From Paracoccaceae bacterium (GTDB taxonomy: Bacteria > Pseudomonadota > Alphaproteobacteria > Rhodobacterales > Rhodobacteraceae): 37,673 nt of DNA. A model generated the notes under the pieces. The model was not told the origin of the DNA. It searched no databases and saw nothing but the letters and a program-made list of their open reading frames with translations. A program made the translations under genes and the position numbers. Of the stretch, positions 28,432 to 36,087 are shown piece by piece (the first letter of the stretch is position 1; each line of letters starts with the position of its first letter). The stretch is taken from positions 1-37,673 of the forward strand of contig JAQTYE010000008.1 of assembly GCA_028749255.1 (NCBI GenBank). The letters run 5' to 3'.

Positions 28432-29457
28432 ATGGTCCAACATACTCTGAAATCCGCCATCGCGGCACTTGCGCTTGGCGCACTGGCCTTCGGCACATTG
28501 GCGCCCAGCACGGCGCACGCGCGGGAGATGCGTGTGTCGTCCTTCGAGCCGCCGCAGGGCTTCTATTCCTCGAAGGTTCTGCAAGTCTGGATCGACCAGG
28601 CCAATGCGAAACTGTCGAAGAGCGCGCAGTTCCGGCTGTACCCGGGCTCGATCCTTGGCGCACCGCCGGCGCAGGCCGAACTGGTGAAGGCGGGGGTCGC
28701 CGATGTCGCGCTGGTGGTGCCGACCTACACGCCGGGCCTGTTTCCGCTGTCGGGCGTCGTCGAGGTGCCGGGCATGGTGACCAGCTCGACCGAAGGCGCA
28801 CAGATCCTGAACACGCTCGAGGCCGAGGGGGCGCTGGCCAAGGAATATGCCGATTACAAGATCATCGCGCTGTTCACGACGCCGGCCTATCGCTTTTTCA
28901 TGACCGATGGCGGCGTGCGTCTGCCCGCGGATCTGGCTGGGAAGAAGCTGCGCACGCCCTCGCCCTTCGGCTCGACCCTCTTCGGCATGCTTGGCGCCTC
29001 GGGTGTGTCGATCCCCGCACCGCAGGTCTATGAAAACCTTGAACGTGGTGTGGTCAAGGGGGCGGTCTGGGTGATGGATGCCTATCGCACCTTCCGCTTG
29101 AACGAGGTCGCGCCGACGATCACCACGACAAAGTTCATGGCCTCGCCGATGGCGGTCTTGATGAACAAGGCTGCCTATCAGGCGCTGTCGGATGCCGACC
29201 GCGCGGTGATCGACGAGATGTCGGGCAAGGCGGCCGCGGACTGGATCGCCAAAGTGGTCGATGCGGCCGATGCCCAGATCGAGGCCGATTTCCGTGCGGG
29301 CGGCAAGGTCACCTTCATCGAGCCCACCGCCGAGGAAACCGCCGCTTGGGAGGCCGCCTTGGCCGGGGCGCCCGCCGCCTGGGTCGCAGGGCAGCCCGAC
29401 CCGGCGGCCGCGCAGGTCGTGCTTGATCGCGCCGCGGCGATCTCGGCCGGGAACTGA
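28432..29457 (+). CDS. TRAP transporter substrate-binding protein (DctP family)
   Basis: 341 residues with a signal peptide (AHA|REM cleavage) and the DctP fold. Typical segments are FRLYPGSILGAPPAQAELVKAG, a central LAGKKLRTPSPFGSTLFGMLG, and the helix ANEDIFRAL-equivalent VYENLERGVVKGAVW. The long C-terminal helix is also present. It binds substrate in the periplasm and delivers it to the DctQM pair. GGGAGGG before 28432 selects this start; the ORF-track start 13 codons upstream is rejected. A hairpin/palindrome follows the stop. The substrate is not identifiable from sequence; an aromatic or phenylpropanoid acid is inferred from the neighbours. Confidence 0.9.
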   Translation: MVQHTLKSAIAALALGALAFGTLAPSTAHAREMRVSSFEPPQGFYSSKVLQVWIDQANAKLSKSAQFRLYPGSILGAPPAQAELVKAGVADVALVVPTYTPGLFPLSGVVEVPGMVTSSTEGAQILNTLEAEGALAKEYADYKIIALFTTPAYRFFMTDGGVRLPADLAGKKLRTPSPFGSTLFGMLGASGVSIPAPQVYENLERGVVKGAVWVMDAYRTFRLNEVAPTITTTKFMASPMAVLMNKAAYQALSDADRAVIDEMSGKAAADWIAKVVDAADAQIEADFRAGGKVTFIEPTAEETAAWEAALAGAPAAWVAGQPDPAAAQVVLDRAAAISAGN

Positions 29458-29463
29458 CCGCCA

Positions 29464-29490
29464 CCCTGTCCGCCCAGTGGACGGACAGGG
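29464..29490. promoter_or_regulatory. Operator palindrome embedded in a terminator-like hairpin
   Basis: CCCTGTCCG-N9-CGGACAGGG is a perfect 9-bp stem just after the TRAP binding-protein stop. Inside it, TGTCCGC-CCA-GTGGACG (29467-29483) matches the 17-bp palindrome found at 26454 and 34371. The site is centred about 60 bp upstream of the predicted transcription start of the dioxygenase gene, close to the position I recall for the E. coli MhpR operator (17 bp, near -58). It may serve both as operator and as an mRNA end or processing hairpin. Confidence 0.58.
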
Positions 29491-29522
29491 ATCGCCCCCT
29501 GCGTTGGCGCGCAAGCGCCCGC

Positions 29523-29528
29523 TATAAA
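29523..29528 (+). promoter_or_regulatory. Candidate -10 box for the catabolic operon
   Basis: TATAAA stands out in GC-rich sequence 33 bp before the dioxygenase start. No good -35 is found at 17 bp, as expected for an activator-dependent promoter. It predicts transcription from about 29535. Confidence 0.45.
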
Positions 29529-29560
29529 GGGGTATGCCACTTCAACCGATGGAGAAGACC

Positions 29561-30544
29561 ATGGCAATCAATGCACTGGGCTATCTTGGCGTGCGCTCTG
29601 ACCGGCTCGACGACTGGTCAGATTTCGCCGGAAAATTGCTGGGCATGCAAAAAATCGACCGCGGCGGCAAGGCGCTGGCGTTCCGTATGGATGACCGTGT
29701 GCAGCGGCTTCTGGTGTCGGATGAACCGGGCGAGACGCTGGCATTTCTGGGCTTTGAGGTCGCGCATCGCGACGATCTGCAGGCCTATGCCGCGCGCCTT
29801 GATGCCGCGGGCGTCAAGGTCACTCTCGGCACGCCCGAACTGGCCGACCGGCGCTTTGTCGGCGACATGATCTGGTTCACGGATCCGGGCGGCAACCGGG
29901 TCGAGCTGTTCCACGCGCCGATGATCGCCTCGGACCCCTTCGTGCCGGGTCGCCCGATTGACGGCTTCATGACCGGTCCGCTTGGTATGGGCCACGCGGT
30001 GCTGCATGTGAACAACATCGAGATCATGATGCCGTTCTACCGGGATCTGCTCGATTTCCACGTTTCGGATTACGGGCTCAAACCCTATGGCCTCTACTTC
30101 TTTCATCTGAACAACCGCCACCATTCCTTTGCCATGGTCGGGTCGGGGCGTCAGGGGTTCCACCATTTCATGGTCGAGTTCCAGAACCTCGACGATGTCG
30201 GCCAGGGGTTGGATCTGGCGCAGCAGCAAGAGGGTCGCGTGGCCTATACGCTCGGGCGGCACACCAACGACTACATGACCAGCTATTACGCCAATTCGCC
30301 TTCGGGGTTCTTTGTCGAAAATGGCTGGGGCGGGCGGCTGATCGAGCCGGAAACCTGGGAGCCGCACGAAACCACCGTCGGCCCGAGTTTTTGGGGTCAC
30401 GACCGGCTCTATCTGGACGAAAACGATCCGGCGCGTCTGGCGCTTTTGGAAATGCGCCTTGAGGCGGGCCGCAACGGGCGCCGCGCCCCGCCGATCGCGG
30501 ATTGTCCGTGGCTCTACGGCGAACTCGCCAAACACGCCAAGTAA
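29561..30544 (+). CDS. Extradiol ring-cleavage dioxygenase, BphC-like (vicinal oxygen chelate)
   Basis: 327 residues, two-module VOC fold, strongly resembling 2,3-dihydroxybiphenyl 1,2-dioxygenase. It cleaves a catechol ring next to the hydroxyls using Fe(II). Metal ligands are conserved: His145 in MGHAVLHV, the His pair at 201-202 in FHHFMVEF and Glu253 in FFVENGW. Active-site residues are also kept: NNRHHSF (about 187-188), GRHTNDYM (H234) and a following Tyr (about 243). The ORF track starts at 29534, but that ATG falls at the predicted transcription start. ATG 29561 has GGAGAA and matches the BphC N-terminus (MAINALGYLGV). It is first in the catabolic operon. Confidence 0.9.
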   Translation: MAINALGYLGVRSDRLDDWSDFAGKLLGMQKIDRGGKALAFRMDDRVQRLLVSDEPGETLAFLGFEVAHRDDLQAYAARLDAAGVKVTLGTPELADRRFVGDMIWFTDPGGNRVELFHAPMIASDPFVPGRPIDGFMTGPLGMGHAVLHVNNIEIMMPFYRDLLDFHVSDYGLKPYGLYFFHLNNRHHSFAMVGSGRQGFHHFMVEFQNLDDVGQGLDLAQQQEGRVAYTLGRHTNDYMTSYYANSPSGFFVENGWGGRLIEPETWEPHETTVGPSFWGHDRLYLDENDPARLALLEMRLEAGRNGRRAPPIADCPWLYGELAKHAK

Positions 30545-30561
30545 CGAGGGGGGAAGACCCA

Positions 30562-32055
30562 ATGGAAAGCTTCGATGTAGCCATCGTGGGGTATGGCCCC
30601 GCAGGCGCCACGCTTGCGCATCTGCTGGGGCAATGCGGTCTCAAGACCGTGGTGCTGGAGCGTGAAAGCGCCGCCTATCACCTGCCGCGCGCCGTGCATT
30701 TCGATGCCGAGGTGATGCGGGTGCTGCAATGGATCGGTATCGCCGAGAAGATCGAGCCGATGACCGCGTTGCATCCCGGGATGCGTTTCCTTGACCGCGA
30801 TGGCAAGCTGCTGCTTGACTGGCCGCGCCCGCAGGGCGAGGGGCCGCAGGGCTGGCGCGCGAATTACCGTTTCCACCAGCCGGATCTGGAGACGCTGTTG
30901 CGCGACGGTCTTGCTGCGCGGCCCGAGGTCTCGGTGCGCACCCGCTGTGACGTGTTCTTCGTCGAGGATCAGGGCGAGGTGGTCGAGATCCGCTACGAAG
31001 ATATGTCTTGTGGCAAGGTCAACCGGATCGCGGCAAAATATGTCGTGGGATGTGATGGCGCCCGTTCGCTCATCCGGCGCTACATCGAAAGCGGTATGGA
31101 GGACTACGGCTTCCACGAACGCTGGCTGGTGGTCGATCTGATCCTGAATCGCGAAAAACCCGAGCTTGGCGACCACTCGATCCAGTATTGCGTGCCCGAG
31201 CGTCCCGCGACCTATGTCCGCGGGCCGGGCATGCGCCGCCGCTGGGAAATCACGGTGCGCCCCGAAGAGGATTCGGCCGAAATCTCGAAACCCGAACGGG
31301 TCTGGGAACTGCTCTCGGAGTGGATCAAGCCCGACGAGGCCGAACTTGAACGCACTGCGGTCTATGTCTTCCATTCGCTGGTGGCGGACGACTGGCGCAA
31401 GGGTCGGCTCATTCTGGCGGGTGATGCTTGCCACCAGACCCCGCCTTTCATGGGGCAGGGGATGTGCGCGGGCACCCGTGATGTCGCGAACCTCTACTGG
31501 AAGCTTGCGCTGATTTGTCAGGGCAAGGTGACCGGCGAGGATGCCGAACGGTTGCTCGATACCTATGAAAGCGAGCGCAAACCCAATGCCCGCGAGTATA
31601 TCCAGACTGCGGTGCGTCTGGGCGGGCTGATCAACACGATCGGCACCGAGACCGCGTTGCGCGCTGCGCTTCCGGGGTCGGACGGCTCGGCGCGGATGGA
31701 AAGCATCGCCCCGCCGCTCGGGTCGGGGCTCGGGCGGGGCGACAAGGCCGGGCGGCTCTTTGGTCAGCCGCGTCTGGCCGACGGTCGTTTGATGGACCGC
31801 GTCTTTCCGCACGCCTTCGTGGTGGTGGCTGACGCCGCGCTGACCCAGGGCCTTGATCTGCCCGAGGGCGTGGGCCTCGTGACCACCGCCAATTCCAATG
31901 CGGCCGAGCATCTGGCCCGGTTCGGCGCGCGCGCCACCGTGCTGCGTCCCGACCGCCACACACTCGGCGGTGCCGATACCGCCGAAGAGCTGCGCGCGCT
32001 GATCGCGCTCGTGCTTCCGAACCCCCTTACCCTGCAAGAACCGGAGATGGTCTGA
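30562..32055 (+). CDS. FAD-dependent aromatic hydroxylase, MhpA-like
   Basis: 497 residues of the flavin monooxygenase (PHBH) fold. The FAD-binding motif is GYGPAGATLAHLLG (residues 10-23), the DG motif CDGARSLIRR is near 163 and the GD motif LAGDACHQTPPFMGQGMCAG is near 285. It is most like 3-(3-hydroxyphenyl)propionate/3-hydroxycinnamate hydroxylase, which adds a hydroxyl ortho to a phenol to yield a catechol. That product is the natural substrate type for the dioxygenase encoded 17 bp upstream. The true start at 30562 follows GGGGGGAAG; the ORF-track extension overlaps the dioxygenase gene. The length is shorter than E. coli MhpA (about 554), mainly at the C-terminus. Confidence 0.87.
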   Translation: MESFDVAIVGYGPAGATLAHLLGQCGLKTVVLERESAAYHLPRAVHFDAEVMRVLQWIGIAEKIEPMTALHPGMRFLDRDGKLLLDWPRPQGEGPQGWRANYRFHQPDLETLLRDGLAARPEVSVRTRCDVFFVEDQGEVVEIRYEDMSCGKVNRIAAKYVVGCDGARSLIRRYIESGMEDYGFHERWLVVDLILNREKPELGDHSIQYCVPERPATYVRGPGMRRRWEITVRPEEDSAEISKPERVWELLSEWIKPDEAELERTAVYVFHSLVADDWRKGRLILAGDACHQTPPFMGQGMCAGTRDVANLYWKLALICQGKVTGEDAERLLDTYESERKPNAREYIQTAVRLGGLINTIGTETALRAALPGSDGSARMESIAPPLGSGLGRGDKAGRLFGQPRLADGRLMDRVFPHAFVVVADAALTQGLDLPEGVGLVTTANSNAAEHLARFGARATVLRPDRHTLGGADTAEELRALIALVLPNPLTLQEPEMV

Positions 32056-32057
32056 CC

Positions 32058-32900
32058 ATGAAACTTTGTTCCTTCATCCATGATGGCGTGCCGAGCTACG
32101 GCTTGGTGACCGACGCGGGTATCGTCGATCTGGGCAAGCGCTTTGCCGAGCCCACGCTGCGCGATTTCCTCGCCGCGGGCGATCTGGGTCGCGCCGCAGC
32201 CCTCGCGAGCGAACCGGCCGACTATGCCTTTGACGCAGTGGCGCATGCCCCGGTCATTCCGAACCCCGACAAGATCATCTGCGTCGGGCTGAACTATCAT
32301 GCGCATAACGAGGAAACCGGCCGCGAAGAGACGCCGAACCCGGTCTTGTTCGCGCGCTATGCGGGCAGCCAGATCGGCCACGATGCCCCGCTGCTCAAGC
32401 CGCTGGAAAGCGACCAGTTCGACTATGAGGGCGAGCTTGCGGTGATTATCGGCAAGCAAGGCCGTCGCATTTCCGAGGCCGATGCGCTTGAGTATGTCGC
32501 GGGCTATGCCTGCTACAATGATGCCTCGGTGCGCGACTGGCAAAAGCACACGCATCAGTTCATGCCGGGCAAGACCTTCGCCGATACCGGCGCCTTTGGC
32601 CCGTGGATGGTGACCGCCGACGAGATCCCCGATCCGACCACGCTGCATCTGCAAACCCGGCTCAACGGTCAGGTCGTTCAGGATACCGGGGTGAACCTGC
32701 TGGTGACCTCGATCCCGCGGCTGATCGCCTATTGCTCGACGATCCTGCCGCTGTTGCCGGGCGACGTGATCGTCTCGGGCACCCCGGGGGGCGTCGGCGC
32801 GCGCCGCACTCCGCCGCTGTGGATGAAAGACGGCGATGTCTGCGAGGTCGAGATCTCGGGCATCGGCGTGCTGTCGAACCCGATCAAGGCCGAGGTCTGA
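32058..32900 (+). CDS. Fumarylacetoacetate hydrolase (FAH) family protein
   Basis: 280 residues with the FAH fold. Conserved blocks are ICVGLNYHAHNEE (74-86), the metal-binding DYEGELAVIIG (E124, E126), NDASVRDW (D155) and GTPGGVGARRTPPLWMKDGD. The family includes acylpyruvate and fumarylpyruvate hydrolases, hydratases and decarboxylases, all acting on 2-oxo-enoic acids such as ring-fission products. It starts 2 bp after the hydroxylase stop, so it belongs to the same operon. Since no MhpC-type serine hydrolase is near, it is the best candidate for processing the ring-fission product. Which C-C bond it acts on is not known. Confidence 0.88.
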   Translation: MKLCSFIHDGVPSYGLVTDAGIVDLGKRFAEPTLRDFLAAGDLGRAAALASEPADYAFDAVAHAPVIPNPDKIICVGLNYHAHNEETGREETPNPVLFARYAGSQIGHDAPLLKPLESDQFDYEGELAVIIGKQGRRISEADALEYVAGYACYNDASVRDWQKHTHQFMPGKTFADTGAFGPWMVTADEIPDPTTLHLQTRLNGQVVQDTGVNLLVTSIPRLIAYCSTILPLLPGDVIVSGTPGGVGARRTPPLWMKDGDVCEVEISGIGVLSNPIKAEV

Positions 32901-32938
32901 GGCTTTCGCCGCGGGGCCGGGCATGACATTGTGGCGCC

Positions 32939-33751
32939 ATGACCGACCCCGAAAACGACCCGGCAAAGCCCCGGACGAAATCCGAGCCTGTGCGTGCGCT
33001 TACGCGCGGGCTTGCGATTCTGCGCCATGTCAATACCGCGGGCGAGGCGCGCCCGGGCGAGATCGCGCGGGCGCTGAACCTGCCGCGCCCGACCGTCTAC
33101 CGCCTGCTCGAGACGCTTGAGGAAGAGGGCTATGTGGTCTTCTCGGGCTCGGCCAGTCTGGTGCGGGTCACACGGCTTGCCGCCTCGCTGGGCGACAGTT
33201 CGGCGCTGGGGTCCGAGCTCTGCCAGGCAGCGATGCCACTTTTTGCCGACTACAGCGCCCGCCTGGTCTGGCCGCTCGATCTGACCGTCTATGAAAATGC
33301 CGCGATGGTGATTCAGGAAACCACCCACGGTCGTTCGCCATTGTCGATTGACCGCGCGATGATCGGCTATCGGCTGCCGGTGCTGCGCACCTCGGCGGGG
33401 CGCGCCTATCTGGCCTTTTGCCCAGAGGAGGAACGCGCGCTGATCGTGGCGCATCTGCACCGGCTGGGCGATCCGGCAGACCTGCCGTTTCTTGACGCGG
33501 GCAGGCTCGCGCGGATGATCACCGAGACGCGCGCGCGGGGCGTGGCGCTGCGCGAGGCGGGCGAGTTCCGCCCCCAGACCGCCTCGATTGCGGCACCGAT
33601 CCTCGGGCCGGGCGGGGTTCTGGGCTGCGTGTCGATGATCTGGATCCGCACCGCGATGTCGGCGCGCAAGGCGCTTGAGAGTTTCGGTGATCCCCTGCGC
33701 GAGATCGCCGACAAGATCGCGGCCGAGCTGTCCGAAGCTTCCCGAAGCTAG
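32939..33751 (+). CDS. IclR-family transcriptional regulator, MhpR-like
   Basis: 270 residues with an N-terminal winged helix (about 15-75, with LARALNLPRPTVYRLLETLEEEGY-like sequence) and an IclR effector domain (about 90-265). The effector part strongly resembles E. coli MhpR, which activates the mhp genes with 3-hydroxyphenylpropionate: VWPLDLTVYENAAMVIQETTH, then LSIDRAMIGYRLPVLRTSAG and AFCPEEER. It most likely controls this catabolic module through the three 17-bp palindromes. It follows the FAH gene by 38 bp. Its TAG stop overlaps the stop of the convergent CMD gene in the shared tetramer CTAG. Confidence 0.88.
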   Translation: MTDPENDPAKPRTKSEPVRALTRGLAILRHVNTAGEARPGEIARALNLPRPTVYRLLETLEEEGYVVFSGSASLVRVTRLAASLGDSSALGSELCQAAMPLFADYSARLVWPLDLTVYENAAMVIQETTHGRSPLSIDRAMIGYRLPVLRTSAGRAYLAFCPEEERALIVAHLHRLGDPADLPFLDAGRLARMITETRARGVALREAGEFRPQTASIAAPILGPGGVLGCVSMIWIRTAMSARKALESFGDPLREIADKIAAELSEASRS

Positions 33752-34305
33752 AGCGGCACGGCGTCCATTTCGGCCGCGATATTCGCGTCGATCGGCGTCT
33801 CGTAAGTCATCAGAAGATACCCGAGAACCGAATAGAAGCCGACCGTGGCGATCAGGTCGATCACACCCGCGCGCCCGATTGCAGCGGCGAGTTCGGCCTC
33901 GAGCGGCGCGGGCAGGCGCTTGAGGTCAAAAAGCGCATCAACTGCGCGCGCGATCAGCCCGTCCTCGCCCTCGGGGGTCCCGCGCAGCGCCGCGATCCGG
34001 TCGTCGGGAAAGCCCAGGGTGCGTGCGCGGCTGACGTGATGCGCCCATTCATAGGCCGAGCCCATTCGATGCGCGGCGCGCAGGATCACGACTTCGGAAC
34101 GTGCCGGGCCAAGGGCGGTTTCCTTCACCACATGCTGGCGCAGCGGCGCCCAGGCACGCAACAGCGCCGGGTGATGCGCCATCACACGGTAAACATTGAG
34201 CGCGCCGGCAAATCCGCCCCGCAGATCGGCAATCTCTGCTGGCCAGTCGGCATCGGTCAGGGGCTGGCAGGGCAGGGCGGTGCTGTTGGGGGGGGTGTCG
34301 GTCAT
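33748..34305 (-). CDS. Carboxymuconolactone decarboxylase (CMD)-family protein
   Basis: 185 residues, all-alpha CMD/AhpD-like fold. The core reads ARSEVVILRAAHRMGSAYEWAHHVSRARTLG with the E-W-x-x-H-H variant and no CxxC pair, so it is not an AhpD-type peroxidase. Related proteins appear in many aromatic and aliphatic catabolic clusters with mostly unknown roles; true 4-carboxymuconolactone decarboxylase activity is not implied. AGGAGAG before ATG 34305 selects this start. It is divergent from the GST gene with a shared operator at 34371, and its stop overlaps that of the regulator. Confidence 0.82.
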   Translation of the reverse strand: MTDTPPNSTALPCQPLTDADWPAEIADLRGGFAGALNVYRVMAHHPALLRAWAPLRQHVVKETALGPARSEVVILRAAHRMGSAYEWAHHVSRARTLGFPDDRIAALRGTPEGEDGLIARAVDALFDLKRLPAPLEAELAAAIGRAGVIDLIATVGFYSVLGYLLMTYETPIDANIAAEMDAVPL

Positions 34306-34370
34306 GTCTCTCTCCTCGCTGGGGCTCAGGAAACCTTGGACGGTGGATCGGGCAAGCACGGGGGCGGGGT

Positions 34371-34387
34371 TGTCCGCAAGGTGGACA
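34371..34387. promoter_or_regulatory. 17-bp palindromic operator between the CMD and GST genes
   Basis: TGTCCGC-AAG-GTGGACA is the best of three copies of this palindrome (one mismatch between arms). It sits 66 bp from the CMD start and 128 bp from the GST start, so one site could serve both divergent promoters. The other copies precede the TRAP genes and the dioxygenase. Binding by the MhpR-like regulator is inferred. Confidence 0.62.
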
Positions 34388-34514
34388 TTCGGCACGGGCT
34401 TCAACCGCTTCCGGCATCTCCCCTTGCACCGGGCGCCGCTGCCGGGTCAACTGCGGGCAACAGAAGGGGCAGGCCGCAGCGGCCACAGGCCCCGGGGAAC
34501 GAAAGGCGCATCAT

Positions 34515-35114
34515 ATGGAACTGTTTCACTCGCCGGGCTCGTGCTCGATCGGTATCCGCGTTCTGCTTGAGGAAATCGGGCAACCCTACACGCTGCACAT
34601 CATCGACGTGAAGAGCGGCGCGCAGCGCAGCCCCGATTATCTGGCGCTCAACCCCAAGGGCAAGGTGCCCGCGCTCGTCCGCCCTGATGGTAGCCTGCTG
34701 ACCGAATTCCCGGCAATCGCGCTTTGGCTGGCGCGCGCCTATCCGGCGGCGGGGCTCTTGCCCGAGGGGCTTGAAGCCGAGGTGCGCGCGATCGAGTTGC
34801 TCGATTACATCGTCGCGAGCCTGCACATGCGCGGCGCGACCTTTGCTTTGGTGCCGCAGAAATTCGTCGCCGACCCAGCGGCTCAGGCGGAACTCGCGAC
34901 GCATGGGCGTGCGGTGCTCGCGGCTGGCTATGCGGCGCTGTCCGAGCGGCTGATGGCGGGCGATTACGTGATGGGCGCCTTCTCGATTGCCGATGCGGCG
35001 GCCTTTTATCTGATCGGTTGGCACGAGCGGGCGGGGCTGAGCCTCGATCCGGTGCTCACGGCGTATATGGCGCGGATGCGGGCGCGGCCCGCGATCCAGC
35101 GCGCCCTGACCTGA
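34515..35114 (+). CDS. Beta-class glutathione S-transferase, BphK-like
   Basis: 199 residues with the thioredoxin-fold N-domain (MELFHSPGSCSIGI; Cys10 as in bacterial beta-class GSTs), a cis-Pro region GKVPALV and the SNAIL-type LLTEFPAIALWLA, followed by an all-helical C-domain with the GDYVMGAFSIADAA motif. It resembles BphK of biphenyl operons, which acts on (chlorinated) ring-fission products. The Cys10-type motif argues against a zeta-class maleylpyruvate isomerase. It probably handles a reactive intermediate or isomerises a ring-fission product here. It ends in a T-rich terminator. Confidence 0.85.
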   Translation: MELFHSPGSCSIGIRVLLEEIGQPYTLHIIDVKSGAQRSPDYLALNPKGKVPALVRPDGSLLTEFPAIALWLARAYPAAGLLPEGLEAEVRAIELLDYIVASLHMRGATFALVPQKFVADPAAQAELATHGRAVLAAGYAALSERLMAGDYVMGAFSIADAAAFYLIGWHERAGLSLDPVLTAYMARMRARPAIQRALT

Positions 35115-35129
35115 ACCATGCCCGGCCAG

Positions 35130-35155
35130 CGCCACCGATCTGGCGGCATTTTTTT
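35130..35155 (+). terminator. Intrinsic terminator after the GST gene
   Basis: CGCCA-CCGATC-TGGCG, a five-base-pair stem, is followed within three bases by seven T residues. It begins 15 bp after the GST stop. An alternative GCCAG/CTGGC pairing overlaps. It marks the right edge of the catabolic module. Confidence 0.65.
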
Positions 35156-35219
35156 CTGCAAGGCGGGCTGATGGGCCGGGGATGACATGCACGCGGGTTT
35201 GGGCCGCAGGGCAGGAATA

Positions 35220-35978
35220 CTAACGCAGGACGCGGCGCAGACCGTCCTGAACCTTCAGCAGGGGCGGTAGATACAGATCGACCAGATCGCGCGGCGAGAC
35301 CTGCACCGCGGCAACCCCGGTGTTCAGCGCGGCGACCACGCGTCCTTGGGCCGAGAACAGCGGCACGGCAATCGAGCGCAGGCCCAGCTCGACCTCCTGA
35401 TCAATCAGCGCATAGCCCTTTTGCTGTGTTTCGGTGATTTGCGCCATGATTTCGGCAGGGTCGGTCAGGCTGAAGGTCGTGCGCGGCGCCAGGTTCGAGC
35501 GCTCGATCAATGCACGGGCCTCTGGCGCGGGCAGGGCGGCCAGCAACACCCGCCCCATCGAAGTACAATGCGCGGGCAGCCGCGAGCCGGGCAACAGGCC
35601 GATCGACATGACGCGCCGTTGCGCAGCTCGGGCCAGATAGACGATTTCGGTTTCATCAAGGATCGAAACCGAGGTCGACTGCCCGATCTGATCGCTCAGC
35701 TGATCCAGCCAGGGCTGCACCAGCTGTGCCAGTGGCAGCGCCGCCAGCGCCCCCATGCCCAACCGCAGAACCCGCGGCGTCAGGGTAAAGAACTTGCCGT
35801 CATAATGGGCATAGCCAAGCTCGTGCAGGGTCAGCAGACAACGCCGCGCAGTGGCCCGGTCAAGCCCGGTCATGTCGGCGACATCGGCAATGGCGAGTCG
35901 CGGTTGCTCGGCCCGGAAGGCCTCGATCACGCGCAATCCCTTGCCCAGCGAGGCGATAATGTCGGTTTTGTTCACCAT
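35220..35978 (-). CDS. pcaR: IclR-family regulator of the beta-ketoadipate pathway, PcaR type
   Basis: 252 residues. The winged helix (about 8-65) has IASLGKGLRVIEAF and MTGLDRATARRCLLTL, as in the PcaR/PcaU/PobR branch of IclR. The effector domain follows with SVSILDETEIVYLAR, LPAHCTSMGRVLLA and IDQEVELGLRSIAVPL. This group senses beta-ketoadipate or protocatechuate and controls pca genes. It is divergent from pcaIJF, the PcaR target set in pseudomonads. The ORF track extends 157 codons too far upstream, across the promoter and into pcaI. ATG 35978 starts the conserved domain. No ribosome binding site precedes it, and the promoter places the start at or next to the first base of the message. 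Confidence 0.87.
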   Translation of the reverse strand: MVNKTDIIASLGKGLRVIEAFRAEQPRLAIADVADMTGLDRATARRCLLTLHELGYAHYDGKFFTLTPRVLRLGMGALAALPLAQLVQPWLDQLSDQIGQSTSVSILDETEIVYLARAAQRRVMSIGLLPGSRLPAHCTSMGRVLLAALPAPEARALIERSNLAPRTTFSLTDPAEIMAQITETQQKGYALIDQEVELGLRSIAVPLFSAQGRVVAALNTGVAAVQVSPRDLVDLYLPPLLKVQDGLRRVLR

Positions 35979-35985
35979 GCGCACG

Positions 35986-36014
35986 CAAATATTCAAAATG
36001 TGAACAAATGTCAA
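35986..36014 (-). promoter_or_regulatory. Promoter of pcaR (sigma70 type, probably leaderless)
   Basis: On the minus strand a perfect -35 TTGACA (36014-36009) and -10 TATTTG (35991-35986) are separated by 17 bp. Transcription should begin near 35979, one base from the ATG at 35978, implying a leaderless message. Confidence 0.6.
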
Positions 36015-36020
36015 TATACG
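35992..36020 (+). promoter_or_regulatory. Candidate overlapping promoter for pcaIJF
   Basis: On the plus strand TTCAAA (35992-35997), a 17-bp spacer and TATACG (36015-36020) form a weak promoter lying face to face with the pcaR promoter. The AT-rich overlap with ACATTTTG/ACATTTGT repeats is the natural place for PcaR to bind and control both genes. The element is weak, as expected for an activated promoter. Confidence 0.42.
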
Positions 36021-36087
36021 CACAAATCGGTTTCGCGATGGAATGCAGGGGCCTAGGGTCGCGGCGAACCATCTGCGGAGGATTTTC

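Noticed and set aside
26811-28511. 566-codon minus-strand ORF across the TRAP genes
   Set aside because: Arg/His/Asp-rich shadow of DctQ and DctM; no recognisable domain.
29464-29490. The hairpin after the TRAP binding protein as a pure intrinsic terminator
   Set aside because: No T-run follows, and the same 17-bp palindrome recurs at two promoters where a terminator would make no sense.
34515-35114. GST as a maleylpyruvate isomerase of a gentisate pathway
   Set aside because: The N-terminus has the beta-class SPGSC motif with Cys10, not the zeta-class SSC-x-[W/H]-R motif, and no gentisate dioxygenase is present.
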